Assembly (NCBI GenBank): GCA_934518555.1
Contig: CAKSXW010000011.1
Coordinates: 1 to 47,344 of the forward strand
Source of the DNA: an uncultured Faecalibacterium sp.
GTDB taxonomy: Bacteria; Bacillota; Clostridia; Oscillospirales; Ruminococcaceae
DNA length: 47,344 nt
Reading direction: 5' to 3'
Shown here: positions 31,177 through 39,900 of the stretch, piece by piece
Layout of the letters: each line of letters opens with the position of its first letter
How positions within the stretch are numbered: position 1 is the stretch's first letter
Program-made: the position numbers and the translations under genes
The notes under the pieces: model-generated
Seen by the model: only the letters and a program-made list of their open reading frames with translations
Database searches by the model: none
Told to the model about the DNA's origin: nothing

Positions 31177-33447
31177 TCAGGCAGTGCTCAGCCGCAGCAC
31201 CGCCGCCGTGATGTCATCCGGGTGTCCGGTCTTTTCGGCCCGGGCCCGGGCCGTTTCCACCAGGGTCCGGGCCAGGTCTGCCGGAGCCTCCCCGGCAGCG
31301 GCAGAAAGCTCCAGCTGCTTCAGCACCCAGCCGGGGCCATCCACCAGCAGGCCGTCGGACACCAGCACCGCATAGTCCCCGGCACTCAGATGCACCACCC
31401 GGCTCTGGCCGTTGACCCCACCCAGGATGCCAACCGGCAGGGTAGCCTCCCCCACTGCCCGGGCCCGGCCTCCATGGACCAAGAACCCCGGGGCTGCTCC
31501 GGCCTTGAACAGCCGGGCGGTGCCGGTATACAGATCCACGCTGATCAGGTCCAGGGTGGCTCCGCTCTCCTCCTCGCTTTTCAGGGCCAGGGCCACATTC
31601 ACCAGCCGGGCCGCCAGCTCCGGAGGGATGCCGGCCTTCAGCAGCCGGGCCGTAAGCTCTGCCGCCAGGCTGCCGTCCACTGCCGCAGGTCGTCCGGTGC
31701 CCATGCCGTCGCACAGGATCATCTGGGCCGCCGTAGGGCTGCAGAATTGTTGCACCGCATCCCCGGACACGCTGCCCCGGGCCGCCGCCCCGGCGGTGCC
31801 AAACACCGCCTGCAGCACCGGTTTTTCGCTGAACAGCAGGGTGGTCATGCCCTTGCAGGACAGCACCTGGGGCGTTTCCAGCCCCCGGCGGCACACTCGG
31901 CCCACCTCCCGGGCCAAGGCCGCCAGTTCCTGGGGGCTGAACCGGGTCCGGGGCAGAGTCACTGCCGCATGGGTGCGGCCCAGGTCGTCCAGGGTCACGG
32001 CACACTCCAGGGGCGGTGCCCCCAGGGAGGTAAAAAAGGCCGCCACCCGGCCGGACCGGTAGGGCTCCGGGTCCCCCGGGCGGCCCAGCTGCTCCCCCAG
32101 CACCCCCAGAGCCTCTGCCACGGCACTGTACTGCTCTGTAAGGGCTGCACGCATGGCCTCGGCGTGGACCCGGGCCTCCTTGCGGCTGCGGTACAGGGCA
32201 AAGGACCGGGTAGCCGCCTCGCAGAGGGCCGCCGGGTGGATGCACCGGGCCAGCTGCCCCGGCAGACGGCTCGGCTCCAGCCGGACATTCTGTTCCAGCA
32301 GGGGCCGCAGGGCCTCCATGCCCTCCAGGGTGGCGGCGTGCTCTGCCTTCCAGCAGGTCTCCCGGCGGCCGCAGTTGAAGCAAAGGCTGTCGTGGGTGTT
32401 GTCAATGACCCAGCGGTAGCCCTCCCACCGCCGGGGCAGGCCGTCGTAGACCTGGTTTACCGTGTCTGCCAGGGAGGCCAGGCTCCGGGCCACTGCCTCC
32501 AGCCGGGTGGCTGCCGCCGGGCCCGTAGGTGGGGCTGCCGTGGGCTGAGCCTCGGCTTCCGGCTCCGGAGCCACCCAGGCCCCCGGCAGAGCCAGCACCC
32601 CCAGCACCCCGGCCCCGGCACTGAACAGCACCCCAAAGGCGTTGCCAGGGGGCTGGACGCAAAGCACCCCGGTCATGCAGCCTCCGGCGTAGGCCGCCGC
32701 TGCCTCCACCCGGCGGCCCGGGGCCAGCACTGCCGCCGCTGCGGTACCACAGGCCAGCCCTGCTGCTGCCGGGGCCAGGGCCGGGTCCGCCCCACAAAGG
32801 GCGGCCCCCAGCACACCGCTGCAGGCCAGCGCCGCCCGGGGCTGGCCCTTGCAGCACAAAAACAGTTCCACCGCTCCACACACTGCCACCCCAGGGGGAA
32901 AACGGCTCAGGGGCAGGCTGCCCAGGGCCGCTGCCACGGCAGACCCTGCCAACAAGGTGCCAAAGCCCGGTTTTTCCGGTGGGTACCGCCGGAGCCCCAG
33001 GGCCAAAGCCCCTGCCAACAGGGCGTCCGCAGCACAAAACAACACCAGCTCTGCCCCACCGCTGCTGCCCAGGGCAAAGCACAGGGCCACCCCCACAAGG
33101 GTGCCGCAGCCAGCCCCCAGGGCCGGAACCAGCCGCCGGGGCCAGACCCACCGCACTGCCACGGCGGCCCCCAGGGCGCACAGCAGGCAGACGCACCGCA
33201 GGGACAACACCCCGGCCCCGTGGAGCAGCACCCCCAGGGCCGCCCCGGCTGCACAGGCGGCAAAGCAATCTTCCCCCAGCCCCAGGGTCAGGCCCAGGCC
33301 AAAGGGCATCAGGGCCCCGTACAGCACCGCCCAGCCCCCGGCAAAGCCCAAAGCCACCGCCCCCAGCCGCCGGGCTGCCGGGCGCACCAAGGCCCGGGCT
33401 GCCAGCCCCTGAGACCCCCGGGTCAGAACACCAGTTTTTTCCATCAT
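31177..33447 (-). CDS. spoIIE: Stage II sporulation protein E (SpoIIE)
   Basis: A 756-residue membrane phosphatase that dephosphorylates SpoIIAA and so activates sigma-F in the forespore. The N-terminal half (about 20-290) is nearly all membrane segments, rich in Ala, Gly, Leu and Cys. A linker has C-F-N-C-G-R-R-E-T-C-W, conserved in the family. The C-terminal PP2C domain (about 540-755) has DGMGTGRPA, ISVDLYTGTARLFKAGAAP, LVSDGLL and HPDDITAAVLRL, the metal-binding motifs. Two adjacent ATG codons (33447, 33444) follow GGGGGAG; the first was used. No Spo0A box or classical promoter was seen in the upstream gap. Confidence 0.95.
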   Translation of the reverse strand: MMEKTGVLTRGSQGLAARALVRPAARRLGAVALGFAGGWAVLYGALMPFGLGLTLGLGEDCFAACAAGAALGVLLHGAGVLSLRCVCLLCALGAAVAVRWVWPRRLVPALGAGCGTLVGVALCFALGSSGGAELVLFCAADALLAGALALGLRRYPPEKPGFGTLLAGSAVAAALGSLPLSRFPPGVAVCGAVELFLCCKGQPRAALACSGVLGAALCGADPALAPAAAGLACGTAAAAVLAPGRRVEAAAAYAGGCMTGVLCVQPPGNAFGVLFSAGAGVLGVLALPGAWVAPEPEAEAQPTAAPPTGPAAATRLEAVARSLASLADTVNQVYDGLPRRWEGYRWVIDNTHDSLCFNCGRRETCWKAEHAATLEGMEALRPLLEQNVRLEPSRLPGQLARCIHPAALCEAATRSFALYRSRKEARVHAEAMRAALTEQYSAVAEALGVLGEQLGRPGDPEPYRSGRVAAFFTSLGAPPLECAVTLDDLGRTHAAVTLPRTRFSPQELAALAREVGRVCRRGLETPQVLSCKGMTTLLFSEKPVLQAVFGTAGAAARGSVSGDAVQQFCSPTAAQMILCDGMGTGRPAAVDGSLAAELTARLLKAGIPPELAARLVNVALALKSEEESGATLDLISVDLYTGTARLFKAGAAPGFLVHGGRARAVGEATLPVGILGGVNGQSRVVHLSAGDYAVLVSDGLLVDGPGWVLKQLELSAAAGEAPADLARTLVETARARAEKTGHPDDITAAVLRLSTA

Positions 33448-33577
33448 GCAAGCTCCCCCACTTTCCGGCCGAGGGCTTTGGTTCTGGGCCCCGGGCCTTG
33501 TGCATATACTGTACCCCGGGCTGCTGGCGTTTTTTGCCGCCGTGGGCAGAACCGCCCCAAACCGGCCCAAAGAACGC

Positions 33578-33614
33578 AAAAAGCCCTGCGGCCGTCAAAA
33601 TACCGCAGGGCTTT
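33578..33614 (-). terminator. Terminator of gltX
   Basis: A 12-bp stem (33580-33591 with 33603-33614); TTTTTGCG follows on the minus strand. Confidence 0.85.
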
Positions 33615-33639
33615 GTTGTTTTTTGAATTTTTAAAGGGC

Positions 33640-35109
33640 TCAGCCGTTCAGCTTTGCCAGGGCAGCCTGGACCCGCTCCAGGGTCTTTGCCCGGCCCATC
33701 ATGCAGGCCAGGTCGGTGCCGCCGCCGGGGGTGCGCTGCTTGCCGGAAAGGGCAATGCCCAGGGGGTACAGCAGCCAGCCGTTCTTTTTGCCCAGCTCCT
33801 CGGCCTTGGCCTTGCAGGCGTCAAACACAGCGTCCCGGTCTGCAAAATCCAGGGTCTCGTCGCTCAGCACCGGCAGCAGGGCCTCCAGGGCCTCCTTGGC
33901 AGTGTCCGGGGTGGTCTTTTGCTTTTTGTTGGCGTAGAGGCTCACATCATACTCCGGCATGGCGTCGAAGAAATCCAGCTGCTCCGGGATCTCTCCCAGC
34001 ACCTCGCACCGGGGCTGGAGGTTGGCGCACAGCAGCTGCTTGTTGATGGGGCTGTGGACGGCGCTGTCGATCCAGGGCTCGGCCTTTTTCTGGAACTCCT
34101 CCGGGGTCAGGCGGCGGATATACTCCGCATTGATGGCCCGGAGCTTCAGGGGGTCAAAGATGGCCGGGGACTTGGAGATGCCCTCCGGGGACCAGATCTT
34201 GACAAGCTCCTCCAGGGAGAAGATCTCCTGCTCGGCGTACTCGCCCCGGGGGCTCCAGCCCAGCAGGCAGATGTAGTTCAGCACAGCCTGGGTCAGGTAG
34301 CCCTTGGCCACCAGGTCCTGGTAGCTGGCGTCGCCGTTGCGCTTGGACAGCTTGTTCTGAGCGTCCTTCATCACCGGAGGGCAGTGGATGTAGGTGGGGA
34401 TGTCCCAGCCAAAGGCCTGGTACAGCAGGTTGTACTTGGGGGTGGAGGACAGATACTCGCTGCCACGGATCACATGGGTAATGCCCATCAGGTGGTCGTC
34501 CACCACGTTGGCAAAGTTGTAGGTGGGCATCCCATCGGTCTTGATGAGGATCTGGTCGTCCATCTCGCTGTTGTTCACCTCAATGTGGCCGTACACCACA
34601 TCGTCAAAGCCGGTGATGCCCTCCCGGGGGATCTTCTGCCGGATGACATAAGGCTCCCCGGCTGCCAGACGCTTTTCCACTTCCTCCTTGGGCAGGTCCC
34701 GGCAGCAGCCGTCGTAGTGGGTCATCTCGCCGTTGGCACGCTGCTCGGCGTGGAGGGCTTCCAGCCGCTCCTCGGTGCAGAAGCAGTAATAGGCCTTGCC
34801 CTCAGCCACCAGCTGCTGGGCGTACTGCTTGAACATGCCCATGCGCTCGCTCTGCACATAGGGGCCCACGGGGCCGCCAACGTCCGGGCCCTCGTCCCAC
34901 AGCAGGCCCGTTTCACGCAGGGTGTTGTAGATCACATCCACTGCGCCTTCCACATAGCGGCCCTGGTCGGTGTCCTCAATGCGGAGGATAAAGGTGCCGT
35001 CCTGGTGCTTGGCCATCAGATAGGTGTACAGGGCGGTACGCAGGTTGCCCACGTGCATATAGCCCGTGGGAGAGGGGGCAAAACGGGTGCGGACTTTGTT
35101 GCTCGGCAT
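33640..35109 (-). CDS. gltX: Glutamyl-tRNA synthetase
   Basis: A 489-residue class I synthetase charging tRNA-Glu (and tRNA-Gln where GatCAB then amidates it). The HIGH signature is in RFAPSPTGYMHVGNLRTA (about 9-26) and the KMSKS loop reads KLSKRNGDAS (about 253-262). The C-terminal anticodon-binding helical domain is complete, and the length matches the family. Start ATG 35109 follows AAAGGAGCG. Single gene with its own promoter and terminator. Confidence 0.97.
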   Translation of the reverse strand: MPSNKVRTRFAPSPTGYMHVGNLRTALYTYLMAKHQDGTFILRIEDTDQGRYVEGAVDVIYNTLRETGLLWDEGPDVGGPVGPYVQSERMGMFKQYAQQLVAEGKAYYCFCTEERLEALHAEQRANGEMTHYDGCCRDLPKEEVEKRLAAGEPYVIRQKIPREGITGFDDVVYGHIEVNNSEMDDQILIKTDGMPTYNFANVVDDHLMGITHVIRGSEYLSSTPKYNLLYQAFGWDIPTYIHCPPVMKDAQNKLSKRNGDASYQDLVAKGYLTQAVLNYICLLGWSPRGEYAEQEIFSLEELVKIWSPEGISKSPAIFDPLKLRAINAEYIRRLTPEEFQKKAEPWIDSAVHSPINKQLLCANLQPRCEVLGEIPEQLDFFDAMPEYDVSLYANKKQKTTPDTAKEALEALLPVLSDETLDFADRDAVFDACKAKAEELGKKNGWLLYPLGIALSGKQRTPGGGTDLACMMGRAKTLERVQAALAKLNG

Positions 35110-35161
35110 AGAAAAACGCTCCTTTTATACGTATGCAAAAAAATGCGGATAGCTATGTTTT

Positions 35162-35190
35162 AGTTTACCTGTTTGGGGCAGATTTGTCAA
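35162..35190 (-). promoter_or_regulatory. Promoter of gltX
   Basis: Minus-strand TTGACA (35190-35185), 17 bases and TAAACT (35167-35162). Confidence 0.85.
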
Positions 35191-35244
35191 CGGAAGGTTG
35201 TTTTTGACCTTTAAAAGGCTCCGGCATGGAAAAAAATGTCATGT

Positions 35245-35296
35245 TTTGTCGAAATTAACCGCAATCGTTGACGAACGGAGGATTTTTTTGTATACT
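35245..35296 (+). promoter_or_regulatory. Strong promoter of the AbrB-type gene with two Spo0A-box-like sites
   Basis: Core promoter TTGACG (35268-35273), 17 bases and TATACT (35291-35296). TTTGTCGAAA (35245-35254) matches the Spo0A box TTTGTCGAAA-like consensus, and TGACGAA (35269-35275) matches the core TGNCGAA and overlaps the -35. Spo0A-P bound there would block polymerase, as it does at abrB in Bacillus. Confidence 0.65.
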
Positions 35297-35305
35297 AATC
35301 TCAAA

Positions 35306-35345
35306 ACCAGACTGGCACAATTTTCCTATTGTGTCAGAGGCTGGT
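35306..35345 (+). promoter_or_regulatory. Leader hairpin of the AbrB-type gene
   Basis: ACCAG...CACAA (35306-35320) pairs with TTGTG...CTGGT (to 35345) with small bulges. No T-run follows, so a stabilising or translational role is more likely than termination. Confidence 0.45.
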
Positions 35346-35380
35346 GTGCATGGAAAAATGATTGAAGGAGAATGATTTAC

Positions 35381-35632
35381 ATGAAAAGCACCGGTATCGT
35401 TCGAGGCATCGATTCCCTGGGCCGCATCGTCCTGCCCAAGGAGCTGCGTACCACTCTGCACCTGGAGGGCGACAGCAAGTTGGAGATCTTTGTGGACGGG
35501 GACGCCATTGTGCTGAAGAAGCACCGCCCTGCCGGCAGCTGCGATTTTTGCGGCGACGTGGACGAAAACGCCGTCCAGTTTGCAGGCTACCGCATCTGCC
35601 CGGCCTGCCGCCGCAAGATCAGTGCCCTGTGA
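35381..35632 (+). CDS. AbrB/SpoVT-type transition-state regulator with C-terminal zinc ribbon
   Basis: An 83-residue DNA-binding protein. Residues 1-50 are the swapped-hairpin AbrB domain, starting MKSTGIVRGIDSLGRIVLPKELR, the family hallmark. The tail has CDFCG and ICPAC, a two-CxxC zinc-ribbon candidate that Bacillus AbrB lacks but Clostridial relatives often carry. ATG 35381 is preferred (ten bases after AAGGAG) over ATG 35372, two bases after it. Such regulators repress stationary-phase genes during growth; Spo0A boxes at the promoter fit this. Separate from the following hydrolase by 35 bases. Confidence 0.9.
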   Translation: MKSTGIVRGIDSLGRIVLPKELRTTLHLEGDSKLEIFVDGDAIVLKKHRPAGSCDFCGDVDENAVQFAGYRICPACRRKISAL

Positions 35633-35667
35633 CCCCGGCAAAATAACCACTGCAAAGGAGGCTCCCC

Positions 35668-36597
35668 ATGAGCCGCATGATTGATTTTACCATTCCCTCC
35701 ACGGTGCCCGGCCGCACCCTCCACGCCTTCCGCTGTGAGCCCGAGGGCCCGGTGCAGGCAGTGCTGCAGCTCTCCCACGGCATGGTGGAGTTCATCGACC
35801 GATACAAGCCCCTGGCCCAGTACCTGGCCGGGCAGGGCATCCTGGTAACGGGCCACGACCACCTGGGCCACGGCCAGTCTATCCGCACCAAGGAGGACTA
35901 CGGCTTTTTTGCCCTGCCTGACGGCAACCAGGCGGTGCTGGAGGACCTGCACGCCCTGACCACCCTGACCAAGCAGCAGTACCCCGGTGTGCCCTACTTT
36001 TTGCTGGGCCACAGCATGGGCTCCTTTTACGCCCGGCAGTACCTGTGCGCCTACGGCAGTGAGCTGGACGGTGCCATCCTTCTGGGCACCGGCTTCCAGC
36101 CCAAGGGCCTGGTGCGGTTTGCCAAGGGCCTGTGCCGGGTGCTGGCAGCTTTCCAGGGCTGGCACCACCGCAGCAAGCTGGTGGCCGCCCTGTCCTTTGC
36201 CGGCTACAACAAGGGGCTGGAGGGCCGCACCACCCACGACTGGCTGAACCGGGACCAGGCCGAGGTAGACAAGTACCTGGCCGACGAACGCTGCACCTTT
36301 ATTTTTACCCTGAACGCCTACTACAGCATGTTCAGCGGCATTCTGCGGCTGTACGACCCGGCATTTTTGGCCCAGATGCCGGGGGACCTGCCGGTGCTGT
36401 TCCTGGCCGGAGACGCCGACCCCGTAGGTGAGCAGGGCAAGGGGGTACTGCGGGCCGTCCAGAGCCTGAAGGACGCAGGGGTCCGGAACATCCGCTGCAA
36501 GCTGTACCCCGGTGCCCGGCACGAGCTGCTGCTGGAGACCAACCACCAGGAAGTGTTTGAGGACATTGCCGCCTGGCTCCGGGAACAGCTTGCCTGA
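35668..36597 (+). CDS. Alpha/beta hydrolase, monoacylglycerol-lipase-like
   Basis: A 309-residue soluble serine hydrolase. It has the early motif LSHGMVEFIDRYKPLAQYLAG with GHDHLGHGQS, typical of lysophospholipase/monoacylglycerol lipase (Hydrolase_4), the nucleophile Ser in LLGHSMGSF, the acid Asp in LAGDADPVG and the catalytic His in GARHELLLE. No signal peptide. AAAGGAGG precedes the ATG. It follows the AbrB-type gene at 35 bases without a terminator and may be read through from its promoter. The real substrate is unknown. Confidence 0.92.
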   Translation: MSRMIDFTIPSTVPGRTLHAFRCEPEGPVQAVLQLSHGMVEFIDRYKPLAQYLAGQGILVTGHDHLGHGQSIRTKEDYGFFALPDGNQAVLEDLHALTTLTKQQYPGVPYFLLGHSMGSFYARQYLCAYGSELDGAILLGTGFQPKGLVRFAKGLCRVLAAFQGWHHRSKLVAALSFAGYNKGLEGRTTHDWLNRDQAEVDKYLADERCTFIFTLNAYYSMFSGILRLYDPAFLAQMPGDLPVLFLAGDADPVGEQGKGVLRAVQSLKDAGVRNIRCKLYPGARHELLLETNHQEVFEDIAAWLREQLA

Positions 36598-36630
36598 CCC
36601 TTTTTGCTAAACCCAATGTTTTCATTTTTG

Positions 36631-36664
36631 GCCGCTGCCCCATGCCCCGGGCGGCGGCTTTTTT
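36631..36664 (+). terminator. Terminator of the AbrB-hydrolase unit
   Basis: A 10-bp stem (36631-36640 with 36649-36658, one mismatch) followed by TTTTTT. The rest of the gap to 36820 is AT-rich with no gene seen. Confidence 0.75.
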
Positions 36665-36820
36665 GCGCCCGGAAAAAGGGCAGTTTAGCAAGTGTATCAA
36701 TAGCGTTTCAAAAGCGTATCAAATGTGCAACAAACTTTTTATTTGTCCTTGTGGAAGTGCTGAATTTTCGTGCACATATTTGAACATCCCGACAGATTTT
36801 CTCGTTTTTTGGTGCAATTC

Positions 36821-36851
36821 TTGACAATTCCCCGGGGCGGTGCTATATAAT
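36821..36851 (+). promoter_or_regulatory. Promoter of the LPKTG surface protein gene
   Basis: TTGACA (36821-36826) with TATATA at 17 bases (36844-36849) or TATAAT at 19 (36846-36851); a TGC extension precedes. The long AT-rich upstream tract may add UP-element strength. Confidence 0.8.
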
Positions 36852-36946
36852 TATCAGATAGACCCTCATCCCGTTAATCGGTTTATCGGTACCGGTTATG
36901 GTACCAATTTATCTTGATCTTGCGGATCGGAAGGAGTGCGTTCACG

Positions 36947-39900
36947 ATGACGAACAAGAAATTCAAAATGGCGGCTATGTCCCTGGCCTTGACGGCCTGT
37001 GTGGCCACAGCCCCCCTTGCAGCCAATGCAGAAGCTCCGGAGGAGACCTCCGACGCTGGTGTGTCTGCTGCGACGGAGCACGCTGAGACCCCGGAGGCAG
37101 GAGCTCCCGTAGAGGAAGCTCCTGTGGAGGAGGGGACCCCTGCGGAGGAGGAAGCCTCTGAGGACGAGGAGACCCCCGAGGAGAAGGAAGCCTCTAAGGA
37201 GGAGGCCCCCGAAGAAAAGGAGGAGGCCCCTGCGGAGAATGCTGTAGTGGACAAGGAAGCTCCTGCGGAGGAACCCCCTGTGGTTCTGGCTTCTGCCCCT
37301 GCCGCTGCCCCTGCCGCTGCCAATGCCAAGGAGAATGCAGACATCCCGATGGAGAACCCGGACGCTAATATTGCTGCCGAGGACCCGGATGCAGGCATCG
37401 CCACCATGGACGGCGCAGAGAAAGAGGTCAGCACGGACGAGGCCACCATTGACGGAACCAGCTACGGCACCCTGCAGGGTGCTATTGACAGTGCCAAGGA
37501 GGGCCAGACGGTCGTCCTGAATAAGAACACCTCTGGCAGCATCAATATTGCCAAGTGGATCAAGCTGAACCTGAACGACCACACCATCAACGGTGATGTT
37601 AAGGTTGACCTGTCCAAGAAGCAGGACGACGCTGCCACCACCCAGGACGGCGAGACTGCCGCTAACAAGAATACGGTAGAGATCTACAATGGTACCATCA
37701 CCGGTGCCACCGACAGCGGCGTTACCATCAAGGACGCTGGGGACACCAACGTTCTGCTGAAGGACCTGACCATTGAGAAAAACGAAGGCAAACAGGGCGG
37801 CGGCGTCCATATCGAGAACAGCAAGAATGTTACCATCGACCACTGCACCATCCAGAACAACAGCACCACTGAAGTCAGCAAGAACGGCTCCGATGTGTCG
37901 GTTGGCGCAGGCGGCGGCGTTTTCATTTCTGACAACAGCCATGTCACCATTCAGAATGGCAGCACCATCCAGGGCAACACTGGCACCCGTGGCGGCGGCA
38001 TCTACACGGAGCACTCCGCCGTAGAGGTGAAAGATTCCACCATCGCCAACAACACGGCTACGGACGTCCCGTCGGGCGCTTCCAACAGCAACAAGGGCCT
38101 GGGCGGCGGTATCTACAGCTACGACAGCACCCTTACTGTCACCGATAGCACCATCAGCGGCAACGAGGCAAAGGGTTCCACCTCTACCATTACTTACAAT
38201 AAAAATGGCGAGCTTTCCTCTAGTACCCTTGGCAATGGCGGCGGCGGCATCTGTGCTGTTGGTAAAGATTCTAATGTTACCCTGAACAAAGTAACCGTAA
38301 CAGGCAACAAAGCAGCCTCCAACGTCAGTAGCAATCTGGGTGCCGGCGGCGGCATTGAAGCCCAGGGCGGCAGCCTTACCGTTAAGGATTCCACCATCAG
38401 CGATAACAATGCCCGGGGCAACGGCGGCGGTATCTTCTCCGCACAGGGCAATGTGCTGGATGTCTCGGGTTCTACCATCCAGGGCAACAAGGGCAACAAC
38501 GGCGGCGGCATCCACACGGGTGAAGCCCGTGACCCTTCTAAAACGCCTTCTAAGGCCATCATTACCGATACCAAGATTCTGGATAACGAGATCACCGGCA
38601 GTCTGGGCGGCGGTGTGCATGTTGGCACTCGGGCCAACGCAACACTTAAAGATTGCACCGTGGCAGGTAACAAAGCCGACACGGTAAATGGCACAGGCGG
38701 CGGCGTCAGCGCCTTTGGTATAGGCGTTGATGTCACCCTGGACAATGTTCGGGTGGAGAACAACACCGCCGACGGCAAGAATGGCAAGGGCGGCGGCGTG
38801 TACCTGCAGGGCAACCAGTTCGGTGCTAGTTCCCTCACCCTGAAAAACGGCACCATTATCCAGAACAACACCGCCAACGGCAAGAATGGCAACGGCGGCG
38901 GCGTGTACCTGAAGGGTAATGCCACGCTCAAATCCGACGGCGCAGATGGCAGGGTCACCATCTCCGAGAACAAAGCCACCCAGGGTGCCGGTATCTTTAC
39001 CGAGATCTGGAAAGTTGGCCAAGAGACCACCGCTCCCCATCTTGTGCTGAATGACACCGATGTTCTCAACAACATTGCCACCAGCAAGGGCGGCGGCATT
39101 CATCTGACCACCGGCACCACCCTTGATCTGCTGAAGTCCAAGGTGGACGGCAACACCGGCGGTTCCGGCGGCGGCATCTTTGCCAAAGACGACGCCAAGC
39201 TGAACATCCAGGATTCCTCCATTTCCGGCAACACCGCCACCAACGGCGGCTGGGGCGGCGGCATCTACACTGACCTCAAGAACGGCTCTATTACCATCCA
39301 GGGCAGCACCATCGAGAGCAATAAGACCACGACCAAGAATGCAAAGGGCGGCGGTGTCAGTATCGCTGCCATCGGCAGCACCCAGGTCACCATCGACCAC
39401 AACACCATCCAGGGCAACGAGGCCATGGGAGACGGCGGTGGCCTTTACATCCACAATAACATCAATGGCCAGTACAAACCCCTGGACACCGTTGTCCAGA
39501 TCACCAACAACACCATCCAGAACAACAGCTGCGGAAACTCCGGTGCTGGCATCTATCTGTTTGGTGTCAATTCTGTGCTGGATTCCAACCTCATCACCGG
39601 CAACACCATTGCCTCCGGCTATGGCGGCGGCGGCGGCGTCCGGGTGGATACCACCAACAGCATTCCTGACTCTGTCACTTGCACCCTGAAGAACAATACC
39701 ATCTCCAACAACACCGCTCCTGCTGGCGGCGGCGTTTCCTCCGGCTCCAGCACGCTGATCTACAGCAATAAGAACACGGGCATCACCTGCACCATCATCA
39801 TGGAAAGCGGCAGCATCACTGGCAACCATGCTACTTCTACGCTGGGCAGCCAAGCTGGCGGCGGCGGTGTCCATCTGGTGGGCAACGGTACACGCTTTGT

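Noticed and set aside
31222..35163. 1313-codon plus-strand open frame across spoIIE and gltX
   Set aside because: It spans two well-recognised opposite-strand genes and their intergenic terminator; product is low-complexity and has no family features.
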